From Nonomuraea spiralis (GTDB lineage Bacteria > Actinomycetota > Actinomycetes > Streptosporangiales > Streptosporangiaceae): 64,000 bases of DNA. This document shows positions 1 to 9,364 of the stretch, piece by piece; within the stretch, counting starts at the first letter, position 1; each line of letters opens with the position of its first letter. The stretch is from assembly GCF_014648435.1 (NCBI RefSeq), contig NZ_BMRC01000004.1, forward strand, positions 1 through 64,000. The letters are read 5' to 3'. The translations under genes were made by a program, and so were the position numbers. A model generated the notes under the pieces. It made no database searches, was not told where the DNA came from, and saw only the letters and a program-made list of their open reading frames with translations.

Positions 1-193
1 ACGCCGGAACTCGGGAGGGTGAGGTGCGGGCACGAAGGACATCCTTCCTGATGATCAAGGGTGACCTCAGGCCAAGTGTCCGGAGAACAGGGGGAAGCTC
101 ACTATGACGCTCATCGGTCACGCCTCGACACCAGGTACCCAGGGTCTGCCGCGAAGTCCGGTGTGACAGGCGTGTCGTGATCGTGAAGTAAGT

Positions 194-245
194 GAGGTCT
201 CCGGTAGAGGGTTCATCAACGTAGAACCTGAACACCAGAGACCTC
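194..245. repeat. Inverted repeat upstream of IS remnant
   Basis: GAGGTCTC at 194-201 is the exact reverse complement of GAGACCTC at 238-245. A smaller inner pair (GGTTC/GAACC) lies between the arms. The structure ends about 15 bp before the GTG that starts the transposase remnant, so it may be the leader or terminal region of the former insertion sequence. That link is an inference. Confidence 0.4.
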
Positions 246-260
246 GTGGCCACCCCAGCG

Positions 261-371
261 GTGACGAGGCGGCTTGACCTGACCGATGAGCAGTAGGCGC
301 GGCTGGAACCGCTGTTACCTGCCCACGCGATCGGGTCGGCCGTCGGCGTGGACGAAACGGCAGCGGCATAA
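261..371 (+). pseudogene. IS5-type transposase N-terminal remnant
   Basis: Reading from GTG at 261 gives V-T-R-R-L-D-L-T-D-E-Q-stop-A-R-L-E-P-L-L-P, which matches the usual start of IS5-group transposases (L-T-D-x-x-W-x-x-L-E-P-L-L-P). The tryptophan expected at codon 12 is an amber TAG at 294-296. The frame then continues about 24 codons to TAA at 369-371 without recognisable catalytic DDE sequence. This is a dead fragment; only the first roughly 25 residues are recognisable. Family assignment is from the motif alone. Confidence 0.5.
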
Positions 372-889
372 ACCTTCGTTCGTCACCTGTAATCCGTAGT
401 TCGAAGATCAGCCACGTTCCTCGGTGAGCCAGGGTGAGGAACGAACCCTGGATCGTCGATCGCCCCCGAGCACGTACGGCGGCCGGCCATGCAGTGGCGA
501 TCGTAGGGCTGTATCTGTGCGGCGGCGTGGCAACCCCGGTCGGAGCGTTCGGTTTGTACGGCGGGGCGGTGTGCGGTGGCCGGCCCGGTGTCCCGCCGCC
601 GTTCGGGACCGGCCCCCAGGCCGCACGCCCGGACGGCGGGCGGGCGGAGAGCCGGGGGTACGGCGGCGCGCCGCGCCGCCGCTTGATCTCCCATGAGTGC
701 AACTCGGCAGCTTGAGCCTGCGGCGTCCTCAGCGGTCTGATGCGAAATATCAGGCCCAGATGATCGAGGGCCTGGCCGTGATACGCCTTTCGCCGTTCAA
801 GCTGTTCGCCGTATCGCTGAAGGCGCGTGGACGGTGCTGGCCGCGACCGGCCGAAGAGCCGCAGCGCGGCCAGCGACCGCCCGACACGC

Positions 890-914
890 GGCGTGCCGCC
901 GCAGGCGGCACGCC
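890..914 (-). terminator. Terminator-like hairpin after 110-aa gene
   Basis: GGCGTGCCGCC (890-900) and GGCGGCACGCC (904-914) form a perfect 11-bp stem with a 3-nt loop. It lies about 30 bp beyond the stop codon of the minus-strand gene at 946-1278. There is no U-tract, as is common for actinomycete terminators. Confidence 0.5.
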
Positions 915-945
915 CTTGACCTTGTGGAGAAGTTTGTCGCCGCGA

Positions 946-1278
946 CTACTTGCGGTGGCCAGAACTTCCCTGGGCATCACCCATGATCAGCTCGCCGATC
1001 CGGACCAACCGAGCGACGTACGTTCGGCCTTCACGACGTCGTAGACGCGGAAGGAGCGCCCGCAGATCACGAGCGGTCTCCTTCACAGCTCGAAGCTGAT
1101 CAGCGTCCAACACGCCCCGACGGCTTCCGACGTAGCTGGCCAGAGGGCCTGCCATGCAGAAGTCCAGATACGCGACCGGTAGCTCGTAGATGTCCACACC
1201 GCGCAGGTCGTCGGGGAACGGCAGGTCTGCGTGCTCCGCCCAGAGCACACAGACCTCGTCGAAGACCGCCTTGTTCAC
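946..1278 (-). CDS. Small conserved-looking protein, function unknown
   Basis: A 110-residue protein started from GTG at 1278. That start overlaps the msrA stop codon in a GTGA arrangement, so translation is probably coupled to msrA. A longer start at 1308 is possible but would extend further into msrA. The sequence is protein-like: acidic and aromatic near the N terminus, then a charged helical C-terminal half rich in Arg and Leu. There is no signal peptide or membrane segment. I do not recognise the family. Context suggests co-expression with methionine sulfoxide repair, but nothing in the sequence shows a role. Confidence 0.7.
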   Translation of the reverse strand: MNKAVFDEVCVLWAEHADLPFPDDLRGVDIYELPVAYLDFCMAGPLASYVGSRRGVLDADQLRAVKETARDLRALLPRLRRREGRTYVARLVRIGELIMGDAQGSSGHRK

Positions 1279-1937
1279 TCGCCGGCAGGCGCGATGCCCA
1301 CCGGGCAAGCGACCCCGGTCCCTCCAATCCCGCAGTAGCCGTTTTTGTTGCGGTGGAGGTACTGCTGGTGGTAGTCCTCGGCGTAGTAGAAAGGTGGGGC
1401 TTGGGTGACTTCGGTGGTTATGGTGCCGTAGCCGGCCTGGGTGAGGACCTGCTGGTACGCCTCCCGCGACGCCTCCGCCGCCTTCTCCTGCTCCGGCGAG
1501 TGGTGATAGATCGCCGACCGGTACTGCGTGCCGCTGTCGTTGCCCTGGCGCATGCCCTGGGTCGGGTCATGGGCCTCCCAGAAGACCTTCAGCAGCTCCT
1601 CGTACGACACCTGAGCCGGGTCGAACACGACCCGTACGACCTCGGTGTGCCCGGTGAGGCCGCTGCAGACCTCCTCGTACGTCGGGTTGGGGGTGTACCC
1701 GCCCTGGTACCCGACGGCGGTCGTCACGACCCCGTGCGTCTGCCAGAACTTGCGCTCGGCCCCCCAGAAGCAGCCCAGGCCGAAGTCGGCCACCTCCAGG
1801 CCCGAGGGGTACGGCGGGGCGAGCGGCGCGTCCAGGACGGCGTGCCGCGCGGGTACGGGCATCGCCTCCGAGCGGCCCGGCAGAGCGTCCTCGGGACGGA
1901 CCATCGATGTCTTGTTACCGCCGAACAGCCAGCCCAT
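1275..1937 (-). CDS. msrA: Peptide-methionine (S)-S-oxide reductase MsrA
   Basis: MsrA reduces methionine-S-sulfoxide in proteins and free methionine using thioredoxin, as part of oxidative damage repair in the cytoplasm. The protein is 220 residues, the usual length of the long MsrA class. The catalytic motif G-C-F-W-G-A-E places the nucleophilic cysteine at residue 56, and a C-terminal Y-C-G-I-G...C-P-V-G segment supplies candidate recycling cysteines. The ATG at 1937 was chosen because a GGAGGTG ribosome binding site precedes it by a few bases; the open frame extends upstream only as low-complexity sequence. The next gene downstream starts inside its stop codon. Confidence 0.95.
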   Translation of the reverse strand: MGWLFGGNKTSMVRPEDALPGRSEAMPVPARHAVLDAPLAPPYPSGLEVADFGLGCFWGAERKFWQTHGVVTTAVGYQGGYTPNPTYEEVCSGLTGHTEVVRVVFDPAQVSYEELLKVFWEAHDPTQGMRQGNDSGTQYRSAIYHHSPEQEKAAEASREAYQQVLTQAGYGTITTEVTQAPPFYYAEDYHQQYLHRNKNGYCGIGGTGVACPVGIAPAGE

Positions 1938-2032
1938 CGTGCCACCTCCATCAGGTGTCTCTACCTTACGCAGCGCCGCGGGCGGCGGCGTGGCGTGGGT
2001 AGCGGGATTACGCCTACACAACGCCCGAACAC

Positions 2033-2061
2033 TTAAGGATGACTAAACATTCCCGTATAGT
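2033..2061 (+). promoter_or_regulatory. Candidate promoter for rarD
   Basis: TTAAGG (2033-2038) and TATAGT (2056-2061) are separated by 17 bp in an unusually AT-rich stretch just before rarD. The -10 hexamer is good and the -35 is weak. The leader to the rarD ATG would be about 40 bases. Confidence 0.4.
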
Positions 2062-2106
2062 GACACACATTTGTATTTAAGCTAGTAAGGCCCGAAAATA
2101 AGGTTC

Positions 2107-3036
2107 ATGCCTGACCTACGGCGCGGTGTACTGTTCGGGATCGCCGCCTACACCATGTGGGGGCTGTTCCCCCTGTACTGGCCGCTGCTCAAACCGTCCG
2201 GAGCCGTGGAGATCCTGGCCCATCGGATGGTCTGGTCACTGATGGCCGTCGTCGCGGTGCTCGCCGTACGGCGGCATTGGAGCTGGTTCCGTGAGCTGCT
2301 CCGGCAGCCGCGCAAGCTCGCCCTGCTCACCGTCGCCGCCCTCGTCATCACCGTCAACTGGGGCACCTACATCTACGGGGTCAACAGCGGCCACGTCGTC
2401 GAGAGCGCGCTCGGATACTTCATCAACCCCCTGGTCAGCGTGCTGTTCGGGGTGCTGGTGCTGCGGGAGCGGCTGCGTCCGCTGCAGTGGGTGGCCGTGG
2501 GGTTCGCGGCGCTGGCGGTGATCGTGCTGACCGTCGACTACGGACGGCTGCCGTGGATCGCGCTGACGCTGGCCGTGAGCTTCGGCGTCTACGGCCTGGC
2601 CAAGAAGCAGGCGAACGTGGCGGCCACCGAGAGCCTGGCCGTCGAGACGCTGGTCCTGCTGGTGCCGGCGTTCGGGTATCTGGTCTACCTGCAGTTCGCG
2701 GGGCAGGCGACGTTCGGGCAGCAGGGCGTCGGGCACTCGCTGCTGCTGGTGGGGGCCGGGATCATCACGGCCGTGCCGCTCATCTGCTTCGGCGCGGCGG
2801 CGATCCGGGTGCCGCTGAGCACCGTCGGGGTGCTGCAGTACATCGCCCCGATCCTGCAGTTCGTGGTGGGGGTGACGATCGCCGGGGAGGTCATGCCGCC
2901 CAGCCGGTGGATCGGGTTCTCGATCGTGTGGCTGGCCCTGGCGATCTTCACGTACGACAGCTTCCGGGCGGCGCGGACGGCCGCCCGGGTCAGGCGATCA
3001 GCCCGAACGCTCGACCACGTAGTCGCAGAGCGCTAG
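2107..3036 (+). CDS. rarD: RarD-type EamA-family transporter
   Basis: A 309-residue inner-membrane protein of the drug/metabolite transporter superfamily with about ten hydrophobic segments. The opening R-R-G-V-L-F-G-I-A-A-Y-x-x-W-G-L-F-P-L-Y is characteristic of the RarD subfamily (chloramphenicol-sensitive protein RarD). The substrate of RarD proteins is not firmly established, so none is assigned. The gene is monocistronic and convergent with the polyprenyl synthase gene, the two overlapping by 39 bp at their 3' ends. The ATG start has only a weak purine stretch (AAGG) upstream. Confidence 0.92.
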   Translation: MPDLRRGVLFGIAAYTMWGLFPLYWPLLKPSGAVEILAHRMVWSLMAVVAVLAVRRHWSWFRELLRQPRKLALLTVAALVITVNWGTYIYGVNSGHVVESALGYFINPLVSVLFGVLVLRERLRPLQWVAVGFAALAVIVLTVDYGRLPWIALTLAVSFGVYGLAKKQANVAATESLAVETLVLLVPAFGYLVYLQFAGQATFGQQGVGHSLLLVGAGIITAVPLICFGAAAIRVPLSTVGVLQYIAPILQFVVGVTIAGEVMPPSRWIGFSIVWLALAIFTYDSFRAARTAARVRRSARTLDHVVAER

Positions 3037-3987
3037 GAAGGCCGCCCTGGCCGGGATGTCGGGCAGGGCGGAGAGGTCCACGCGGGCCCGGTCCACCCAC
3101 GCCGTCAGCTCGGCGCGGGCCCGCGCCATCGCGGGATGGGCGCGCAGCAGGGTCAGGGCCTCCTCGACGTCCTCCTCGGCCACCGGGCCCGACAGCAGCT
3201 CGGTCATGCGGGACTGCTCGCCGCTGGTGAGCGCGTAGAGGACCGGGAGGGTACGGACGCCCTCGCGCAGGTCGGTGCCGGGCGTCTTGCCCGACTGGGC
3301 GCCCGAGGAGGCGACGTCGAGCAGGTCGTCACCGAGCTGCCAGGCCACGCCGACGGCCTCACAGGCGCGGCTGAGGCGCTCCTCGACGTCGGCGGGTGCG
3401 CCGGACAGCAGTGCGCCGAAACGGCCGGAGGCGGCGATGAGCGAGCCCGTCTTGTCGGACAGGACGCTCAGGTAGTGGCCCACCGGGTCCTCGCCGTCGC
3501 GCGGGCCGACCGTCTCGCGGATCTGCCCCTGGACGAGGCGGGAGAACGTCTGGGCCTGGATGCGGATCATCTCGGGACCGAGGTCGGCCAGGAGGTCCGA
3601 GGCCTGGGCGAACAGATAGTCGCCGGTGAGGATCGCCACGGTGTTGTCCCACCGGGCGTTGGCCGAGGGCGAGCCCCGGCGCACCGGGGCCTCGTCCATG
3701 ACGTCGTCGTGGTACAGGGAGCCCAGGTGGGTCAGCTCGATCACCACCGCGCCGGGCACGACACCCGGCGCGGATGGGTCGCCGAACTGGGCCGCGAGCA
3801 GCACCATCAGCGTACGGAACCGCTTGCCGCCCGCCTCGATGAGGTGCTTGGACGCCTCCGTGACGAAGGCGTCCTCGCTCTCCACCGACGAGCGCAGGAG
3901 CTTCTCGACCGCGGCCAATCCGGTGGCCACGTCCTGCGCCAACCGTTCGTCCTCAATGGGAAGGTCAACCACGGGAGGCGCAGACAT
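2998..3987 (-). CDS. Long-chain polyprenyl diphosphate synthase
   Basis: A trans-isoprenyl diphosphate synthase of 329 residues that extends allylic diphosphates with IPP. The first aspartate-rich motif H-D-D-V-M-D-E lies at residues 93-99 with the E-A-G-G-K-R-F-R substrate loop before it, and the second motif G-D-D-L-L-D is in the C-terminal half. Small residues rather than bulky aromatics precede the first motif, as expected of long-chain enzymes. It is the last gene of the nuo unit, 11 bp after nuoN. With menJ at the front of the unit and menG nearby, the most likely product is the menaquinone side chain. Exact chain length cannot be read from the sequence. Confidence 0.92.
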   Translation of the reverse strand: MSAPPVVDLPIEDERLAQDVATGLAAVEKLLRSSVESEDAFVTEASKHLIEAGGKRFRTLMVLLAAQFGDPSAPGVVPGAVVIELTHLGSLYHDDVMDEAPVRRGSPSANARWDNTVAILTGDYLFAQASDLLADLGPEMIRIQAQTFSRLVQGQIRETVGPRDGEDPVGHYLSVLSDKTGSLIAASGRFGALLSGAPADVEERLSRACEAVGVAWQLGDDLLDVASSGAQSGKTPGTDLREGVRTLPVLYALTSGEQSRMTELLSGPVAEEDVEEALTLLRAHPAMARARAELTAWVDRARVDLSALPDIPARAAFLALCDYVVERSG

Positions 3988-3998
3988 ACGGGATCCCC

Positions 3999-5588
3999 TT
4001 ATCTAATGAACAGTGCCGAAGCGGCGTCGTTGGCGACACCGAGGATGGACTCCGGGTAGAGCCCCACTCCTACGGTAACCAGCAGGGAGACGGCGATGAC
4101 GGCCACGGTCCCCATACTGGGCACCGCGATCGCCGGGCCGTCGGCCGCGGGCTCGCTGAAGAACATCAGCACGATCACGCGGACGTAGAAGAACGCGGCG
4201 ATGGCCGAGGCCACCACGCCCACCACGACCAGGCCGGCCATCCAGCCGCCCATGGAGTCGCCGGGCTGCGTGCCGCTGCTGAGCGCGGCCGCGAACACGG
4301 CGTACTTGCCGAAGAAGCCGCTGGTCAGCGGGATTCCGGCGAAGGCGAGCAGGAAGAAGGCGAACACCCCGGCGAGGATCGGCGAACGCTTGCCGAGCCC
4401 GGCCCAGCGGGACAGGTGTCCCGCCTCGCCGCCCGGATCGCGTATCAGCGTGACCACCGCGAACGCGCCGACCGTGGTGATGCCGTAGACCGCCAGGTAG
4501 AACAGGATCGCCTTGAGCGACTGGGCGTTCTGCCCGGCCGCGCCGAACGTCGCCATCACGCCGACGAGCAGGAAGCCCGCGTGCGCGATGGAGGAGTAGG
4601 CCAGCATGCGCTTGATGTTGGTCTGCGTGATCGCCAGGATCGAACCGACGATCATCGTCAGGGCCGCGACGCCCCAGATGACCGGACGCCAGTTCCAGTC
4701 GAGGTTGCCCAGACCAACCCAGAACACCCGCAGCACGGCGCCGAAGGCCGCGACGAGCGTGCCCGAGGCCATGAGCGCGGTGATGGGGGTCGGGGCGCCC
4801 TGGTAGACGTCGGGCTTCCAGGACTGGAAGGGCGCGGCGCCGATCTTGAACAGCAGGCCGACGCCGAGCAGCGCGAGCCCGATCATGAGCAGCGGGTCGA
4901 GCAGCGCGCCCTTGGCCAGGGCGGCGTTGATCCCGGGCAGCGAGACGGTGCCCGCGTAGCCGTAGATCATGGCGATGCCGTACAGGAAGAACGCCGAGGA
5001 GAACGCGCCGAGCAGGAAGTACTTCATCGACGCCTCCTGCGACAGCAGGCGGCGACGGCGGGCCAGGCCGCACAGCAGGTACAGCGGGAGCGACATGACC
5101 TCAAGGGCCACGAACATCGTCAGCAGGTCGTGCGAGGCCGGGAAGAGCAGCATGCCGCCGACCGCGAACAACACCAGCGGGTAGACCTCGGTCTGCCCGG
5201 TGCCGTTGTCGGCCGCCTCGGCCTCCTCCTCGTCGGCGCTGCCCGGTACGGCCGCCGCCGAGGCCACGAAGTGGCCCTCGTCGTTGATCAGCAGCACGGA
5301 CACGAACGACAGGACGATGATCACGCCCCAGATGAACAGCGCGGGACCGTCCACCGCGACCGCGCCCATGGCGACGGCCTGCGTCGGCACGCCGCGCATG
5401 ACCTGCACGATCACGAGGGCGAACGCGCCGATCAGGCTGAGCAGCGTGAGCGGGACGTGGATGGACTTGCGCAGGTAGCGCGGCGCGAACGCCTCGACGA
5501 GCACGCCGATGCAGGCCGCGCCGAAGATGATCAGCAACGGCGCCAGCGTGCCGTACTCGATCGTCGGCGCTTGGATGACGTCGTTCAC
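3999..5588 (-). CDS. nuoN: NADH-quinone oxidoreductase subunit N
   Basis: A 529-residue antiporter-like subunit of complex I in the cytoplasmic membrane, helping couple quinone reduction to proton translocation. It shows the expected run of about 14 transmembrane segments and the family signature G-A-P-T-P-I-T-A-L-M-A-S-G in the middle of the chain. A hydrophilic loop rich in Glu/Ala lies around residues 115-130. Its ATG overlaps the nuoM stop as ATGA. Confidence 0.97.
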   Translation of the reverse strand: MNDVIQAPTIEYGTLAPLLIIFGAACIGVLVEAFAPRYLRKSIHVPLTLLSLIGAFALVIVQVMRGVPTQAVAMGAVAVDGPALFIWGVIIVLSFVSVLLINDEGHFVASAAAVPGSADEEEAEAADNGTGQTEVYPLVLFAVGGMLLFPASHDLLTMFVALEVMSLPLYLLCGLARRRRLLSQEASMKYFLLGAFSSAFFLYGIAMIYGYAGTVSLPGINAALAKGALLDPLLMIGLALLGVGLLFKIGAAPFQSWKPDVYQGAPTPITALMASGTLVAAFGAVLRVFWVGLGNLDWNWRPVIWGVAALTMIVGSILAITQTNIKRMLAYSSIAHAGFLLVGVMATFGAAGQNAQSLKAILFYLAVYGITTVGAFAVVTLIRDPGGEAGHLSRWAGLGKRSPILAGVFAFFLLAFAGIPLTSGFFGKYAVFAAALSSGTQPGDSMGGWMAGLVVVGVVASAIAAFFYVRVIVLMFFSEPAADGPAIAVPSMGTVAVIAVSLLVTVGVGLYPESILGVANDAASALFIR

Positions 5589-7144
5589 TGACCTGTCCCC
5601 TTCTCAGCGATGGTGGCAGTGGGCACCTGCACGTTGGTCAGCGTCTGCTGGACGGACGGGTTGATCACGTCGAGCAGCGGCTTGGGGAAGAAGCCGAACC
5701 CGATGATCAGTGCGACCAGCGGCGCGAGCACCCAGATCTCCCGGGCGTTCAGGTCCTTGAACGCCTTGACCGGCTCGGCGGTCGGGCCGTTCAGGGTGCG
5801 CTGCACCATCCACAGGATGTAGACGGCGGCGAGGATCACGGCCACCGCGGAGATGATCGCGGCCACCGTCAGCGCGCCGGAACCGTGCGCCACGCTGGAG
5901 TACGTGCCGATCATCACCATGAACTCGCTGACGAAGGACGACAGTCCCGGCAGCGAGAGACCGGCCAGACCGGCGACCAGGAAGAAGCCCGCGAGAACCG
6001 GGGCGACCTTCTGCACGCCTCCGTAGTCGGCGATGAACGGCGAGCCGCGGCGGGCGATGAGGAACCCGGCGGCGAGGAACAGCGCGCCCGTGGCGAAGCC
6101 GTGGTTGACCATGTAGAGGGCCGCGCCGGACTGGGCGACCGACGACATGGCGAACACGCCGAGCACGATGAAGCCGAAGTGCGAGATCGACGTGTAGGCG
6201 ATGAGCCGCTTCATGTCGGTCTGGCCGATGGCCACGATCGCGCCGTAGATGATGCTGATGACCGCCAGGACGACGATCGGCATCGTGAACGCCTTGGCCG
6301 CGTCCGGGAACAGCTCCAGGCAGAAGCGCAGCATGCCGAACGTGCCGACCTTGTCGAGCACGCCCACGAGCAGCACGGCGGCGCCGGCCGGGGCCTGGGC
6401 GGCCGCGTCGGGCAGCCAGGTGTGCACCGGCCAGAGCGGCGCCTTGATGGCGAAGGCGATGAAGAAGCCGCCGAACAGCCACTTCTGCGTCGTCGGGTCC
6501 TTGATGGCCCCGACGAGCGGCTCGAACATGAACGTGCCCTTGTTCGCCAGCACGTACAGGCCGATGACCGCGACCAGCATGAGCAGGCCGCCGAAGAGCG
6601 AGTACAGCAGGAACTTGACGGCCGCGTAGGACCGCTGGGCGCCGCCGTACGACCCGATCATGAAGTACATCGGGATCAGCATGGCTTCGAAGAAGACGTA
6701 GAAGAGGAAGACGTCGGTCGCCGCGAAGACGCCGATCATCATCGTTTCCAGGACGAGCAGCAGCGAGAAGTACGTCTTGACCGACCGCTTGGGCGTGATC
6801 AGCGTGCCGTCGGAGGTCCGGACGCCGTCGGCGTCGTGCCAGGAGGCCAGGACGACGATCGGCACCAGCACGACCGACAGGGCGATCAGCACCAGGGCGA
6901 CGCCGTCCACGCCGACCCCGAACTTCACGCCGAAGCTCGGGATCCAGTCGTACTCCGCCTTGAACTGGAAGCGCTCACCGCCGGGCTTGAACCCGGCGGC
7001 CATGACGCCCGTCAGCACCATCGTCAGCAGCGAGACCGCCAGCGTGACCTGCTTGGCCAGCTTGTCGCCGCCCTTGGGAAGCAGGGCCACCACGATGGCG
7101 CCCACTACGGGCACCGCCATGATTATCGGGAGCCAGGGTGACAT
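5585..7144 (-). CDS. nuoM: NADH-quinone oxidoreductase subunit M
   Basis: A 519-residue antiporter-like membrane subunit of complex I. The start was set at the ATG at 7144, which shares one base with the nuoL stop (TGATG) and begins a typical hydrophobic N terminus M-S-P-W-L-P-I-I-M; the open frame upstream is only the nuoL shadow. Conserved antiporter features are W-P-V-H-T-W-L-P-D-A-A-A-Q-A-P and the following helix. It also overlaps nuoN by 4 bp. Confidence 0.97.
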   Translation of the reverse strand: MSPWLPIIMAVPVVGAIVVALLPKGGDKLAKQVTLAVSLLTMVLTGVMAAGFKPGGERFQFKAEYDWIPSFGVKFGVGVDGVALVLIALSVVLVPIVVLASWHDADGVRTSDGTLITPKRSVKTYFSLLLVLETMMIGVFAATDVFLFYVFFEAMLIPMYFMIGSYGGAQRSYAAVKFLLYSLFGGLLMLVAVIGLYVLANKGTFMFEPLVGAIKDPTTQKWLFGGFFIAFAIKAPLWPVHTWLPDAAAQAPAGAAVLLVGVLDKVGTFGMLRFCLELFPDAAKAFTMPIVVLAVISIIYGAIVAIGQTDMKRLIAYTSISHFGFIVLGVFAMSSVAQSGAALYMVNHGFATGALFLAAGFLIARRGSPFIADYGGVQKVAPVLAGFFLVAGLAGLSLPGLSSFVSEFMVMIGTYSSVAHGSGALTVAAIISAVAVILAAVYILWMVQRTLNGPTAEPVKAFKDLNAREIWVLAPLVALIIGFGFFPKPLLDVINPSVQQTLTNVQVPTATIAEKGTGQ

Positions 7145-9057
7145 CAGATGTTCCCAACGAGGAGCAGGGCGCCGGTCAGCAGGGCGGCACCGATCAGGAT
7201 GGACAGCGCGTACGTTCGCGCGAAGCCCGTCTGGAGCCTGCGCAGGCGCCCCGAGCTCCCGCCGATGCCTGCCGCCAGACCGTTGACGAGCCCGTCGACG
7301 CCGCGGTTGTCGAAGAACACCGCGATGCGGGTCAGCCACTGGCCGGGGCGCATGAGCAGGGACTCGTTGATGGCGTCGCCGTACAGGTCACGGCGGGCGA
7401 ACGTGGTGAGGAAGGAGCCGCGCGGCTGCACCGACGGCACCTCTGCCCGGCCGTACTTCATCCAGGCGATGACCACACCGACGGCGACGAGCGCGAGGGT
7501 GGCCAGACCGGGCGTGCTGGCGAACTGGAAGCTCGGCGCCTCCGCCTCGCCGCCCACGGCGGGTCGCAGGAAGTCGTACAGCCTGCCGCCCAGCACCAGG
7601 TAGGCACCGAGGCCCAGCGCGCCCAGCGACAGGATCATCAGCGGCACGGTCATGACCAGCGGCGACTCGTGCGGGTGCGCGTCGTCGGCCCAGCGCTTCT
7701 GGCCGAAGAAGGTCATGAAGACCATCCGCGACATGTAGAAGCCCGTGATGCCCGCGCCGAGCACGGCCAGCCAGCCCAGGATCGGCTGGTGGTGGACCGC
7801 GGTCTCGATGATGCCGTCCTTGGTGAAGTAACCGGACAGCAGCGGGAACCCGATGATCGCCAGGTAGCCGATGAAGAACGTGACGAAGGTGATCGGCATG
7901 AACTTGCGCAGGCCGCCGTACTTCCTCATGTTCACCTCGTCGTTCATGCCGTGCATGACCGAACCGGCGCCGAGGAACATGTCGGCCTTGAAGAAGCCGT
8001 GCGTGATCAGGTGGCCGATCGCGAAGGCGTAGCCCGCGGGGCCGAGGCCCGCGCCGAGCATCATGTAGCCGATCTGCGACATCGTCGAGCCGGCCAGGCC
8101 CTTCTTGATGTCGTCCTTCGCACAACCGATGATCGCACCGGCGAGCAGCGTGGCCGCGCCGACGATGGCGACGGCGAGCGCCGCCCCCGAGCCTTCGGGG
8201 AAGAAGAACGCGCCCGAGCGCACGACCAGGTAGACGCCGGCGGTGACCATGGTCGCCGCGTGGATCAGGGCCGAGACGGGCGTCGGGCCCTCCATGGCGT
8301 CGAGCAGCCAGGACTGCAGCGGGAGCTGCGCCGACTTGCCGCAGGCGCCGAGGAGCAGCAGCAGGCCGATGGCCAGCATCGTGCCGTCGGAGGCGCCACT
8401 GGCGCCGATCTTCGCGCCGAGGTCCTTGAAGGCCAGCGTGCCGAACGACGTCCAGATGATGAACATGCCGACCAGCAGGCCGAAGTCACCGACGCGGTTG
8501 ACGACGAACGCCTTCTTCGCCGCGACCGCCGCGGACGGCTTGAACTGCCAGAACCCGATCAGCAGGTACGAGGCCAGGCCCACGCCCTCCCAGCCGATGA
8601 ACAGGCCCACGTAGTTGTCGGACAGCACCAGCAGGAGCATCGCGGCGACGAACAGGTTCAGGTACGCGAAGAACCTGCGCCGGTGCTCGTCGTGCGACAT
8701 GTACCCGATGGAGTAGATGTGGATCAGCGATCCGACACCCGTGATGAGCAGCGCGAAGCTGATCGACAGCGGGTCGATCAGCAGCCCCATGTCGACCATG
8801 CCGGGGATGAACTCGTAGAGGTGCACCGCCCGGCGGCGTTCCTCGTCCCCGAACCCGATGAGCTCGAAGAACGCCAGCACGGCCACCACGAACGAGGCCA
8901 GCGACATGGCCACGCCCAGCAGGTGACCCCAGCGGTTGGTGAACCTGTTGAACACCAGCAGGATGAACGCCCCCACGAGCGGAAGAGCGATCATCAGCCA
9001 GGCGTTCCCGATCACACCGCCGACATGAGGGGTGATCTGAGCGATTTCAGATTGCAT
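7144..9057 (-). CDS. nuoL: NADH-quinone oxidoreductase subunit L
   Basis: The largest antiporter-like subunit, 637 residues, predicted to carry the distal proton channel and the long lateral helix at its C terminus. The signature [20 protein letters not shown] is present in full. The preceding nuoK stop is 10 bp upstream of its start and the frame is intact to the TGATG junction with nuoM. Confidence 0.97.
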   Translation of the reverse strand: MQSEIAQITPHVGGVIGNAWLMIALPLVGAFILLVFNRFTNRWGHLLGVAMSLASFVVAVLAFFELIGFGDEERRRAVHLYEFIPGMVDMGLLIDPLSISFALLITGVGSLIHIYSIGYMSHDEHRRRFFAYLNLFVAAMLLLVLSDNYVGLFIGWEGVGLASYLLIGFWQFKPSAAVAAKKAFVVNRVGDFGLLVGMFIIWTSFGTLAFKDLGAKIGASGASDGTMLAIGLLLLLGACGKSAQLPLQSWLLDAMEGPTPVSALIHAATMVTAGVYLVVRSGAFFFPEGSGAALAVAIVGAATLLAGAIIGCAKDDIKKGLAGSTMSQIGYMMLGAGLGPAGYAFAIGHLITHGFFKADMFLGAGSVMHGMNDEVNMRKYGGLRKFMPITFVTFFIGYLAIIGFPLLSGYFTKDGIIETAVHHQPILGWLAVLGAGITGFYMSRMVFMTFFGQKRWADDAHPHESPLVMTVPLMILSLGALGLGAYLVLGGRLYDFLRPAVGGEAEAPSFQFASTPGLATLALVAVGVVIAWMKYGRAEVPSVQPRGSFLTTFARRDLYGDAINESLLMRPGQWLTRIAVFFDNRGVDGLVNGLAAGIGGSSGRLRRLQTGFARTYALSILIGAALLTGALLLVGNI

Positions 9058-9067
9058 CAGTCACCTC

Positions 9068-9364
9068 TTAGTACTTCAGCAGGTTGACGTCGTCGACGGA
9101 CGCGGACCTGCGGGTTCGGAAGATCGTCACGATGATGGCCAGGCCGACGACGACCTCGGCCGCGGCCACCACCATCACGAAGAACGCGATGATCTGGCCC
9201 TCCAGGTTGCCGTTCTGCCTGGCGAAGGTGACGAACGCGAGGTTGCAGGCGTTGAGCATGAGCTCGACGCACATGAACACCACGATCGCGTTGCGCCTGA
9301 TCAGTACGCCCAGCGCGCCGATCGCGAACAGCACACCCGACAGGATCAGGTAGTGGGTCGTCAC
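9068..9364 (-). CDS. nuoK: NADH-quinone oxidoreductase subunit K
   Basis: A 98-residue three-helix membrane subunit of complex I. The second helix carries the conserved C-V-E-L-M-L-N-A glutamate used in the proton path. Its ATG overlaps the nuoJ stop by 4 bp (ATGA), and nuoL starts 10 bp after its stop. Confidence 0.97.
   Translation of the reverse strand: MTTHYLILSGVLFAIGALGVLIRRNAIVVFMCVELMLNACNLAFVTFARQNGNLEGQIIAFFVMVVAAAEVVVGLAIIVTIFRTRRSASVDDVNLLKY

Larger units (their letters stand above)
1..945. other. Gene-poor region with IS debris
   Basis: I see no convincing intact gene in this stretch. Open frames on both strands are low-complexity Arg/Pro/Ala-rich translations typical of non-coding high-GC DNA. 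Recognisable content is a transposase N-terminal remnant (261-371), a long-armed inverted repeat before it (194-245), a second inverted repeat with 7-bp arms (429-435 and 445-451), and a terminator-like hairpin near 890-914. The rest shows nothing I can name. Confidence 0.6.

Noticed and set aside
118-702. 194-codon minus-strand open frame
   Set aside because: The translation is Arg/Pro-rich low complexity and runs antisense through the IS remnant and its inverted repeat; no homology pattern or ribosome binding site.
697-1044. 115-codon plus-strand open frame
   Set aside because: Antisense to the end of the coupled 110-aa gene, with poor codon bias and no recognisable motif.
4416-5591. Long plus-strand frame antisense to nuoN (and similar ones antisense to nuoM, nuoL, nuoG, hemD, hemA)
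   Set aside because: His/Arg/Glu/Gln-rich translations are the usual reverse-frame shadows of hydrophobic genes in high-GC DNA.
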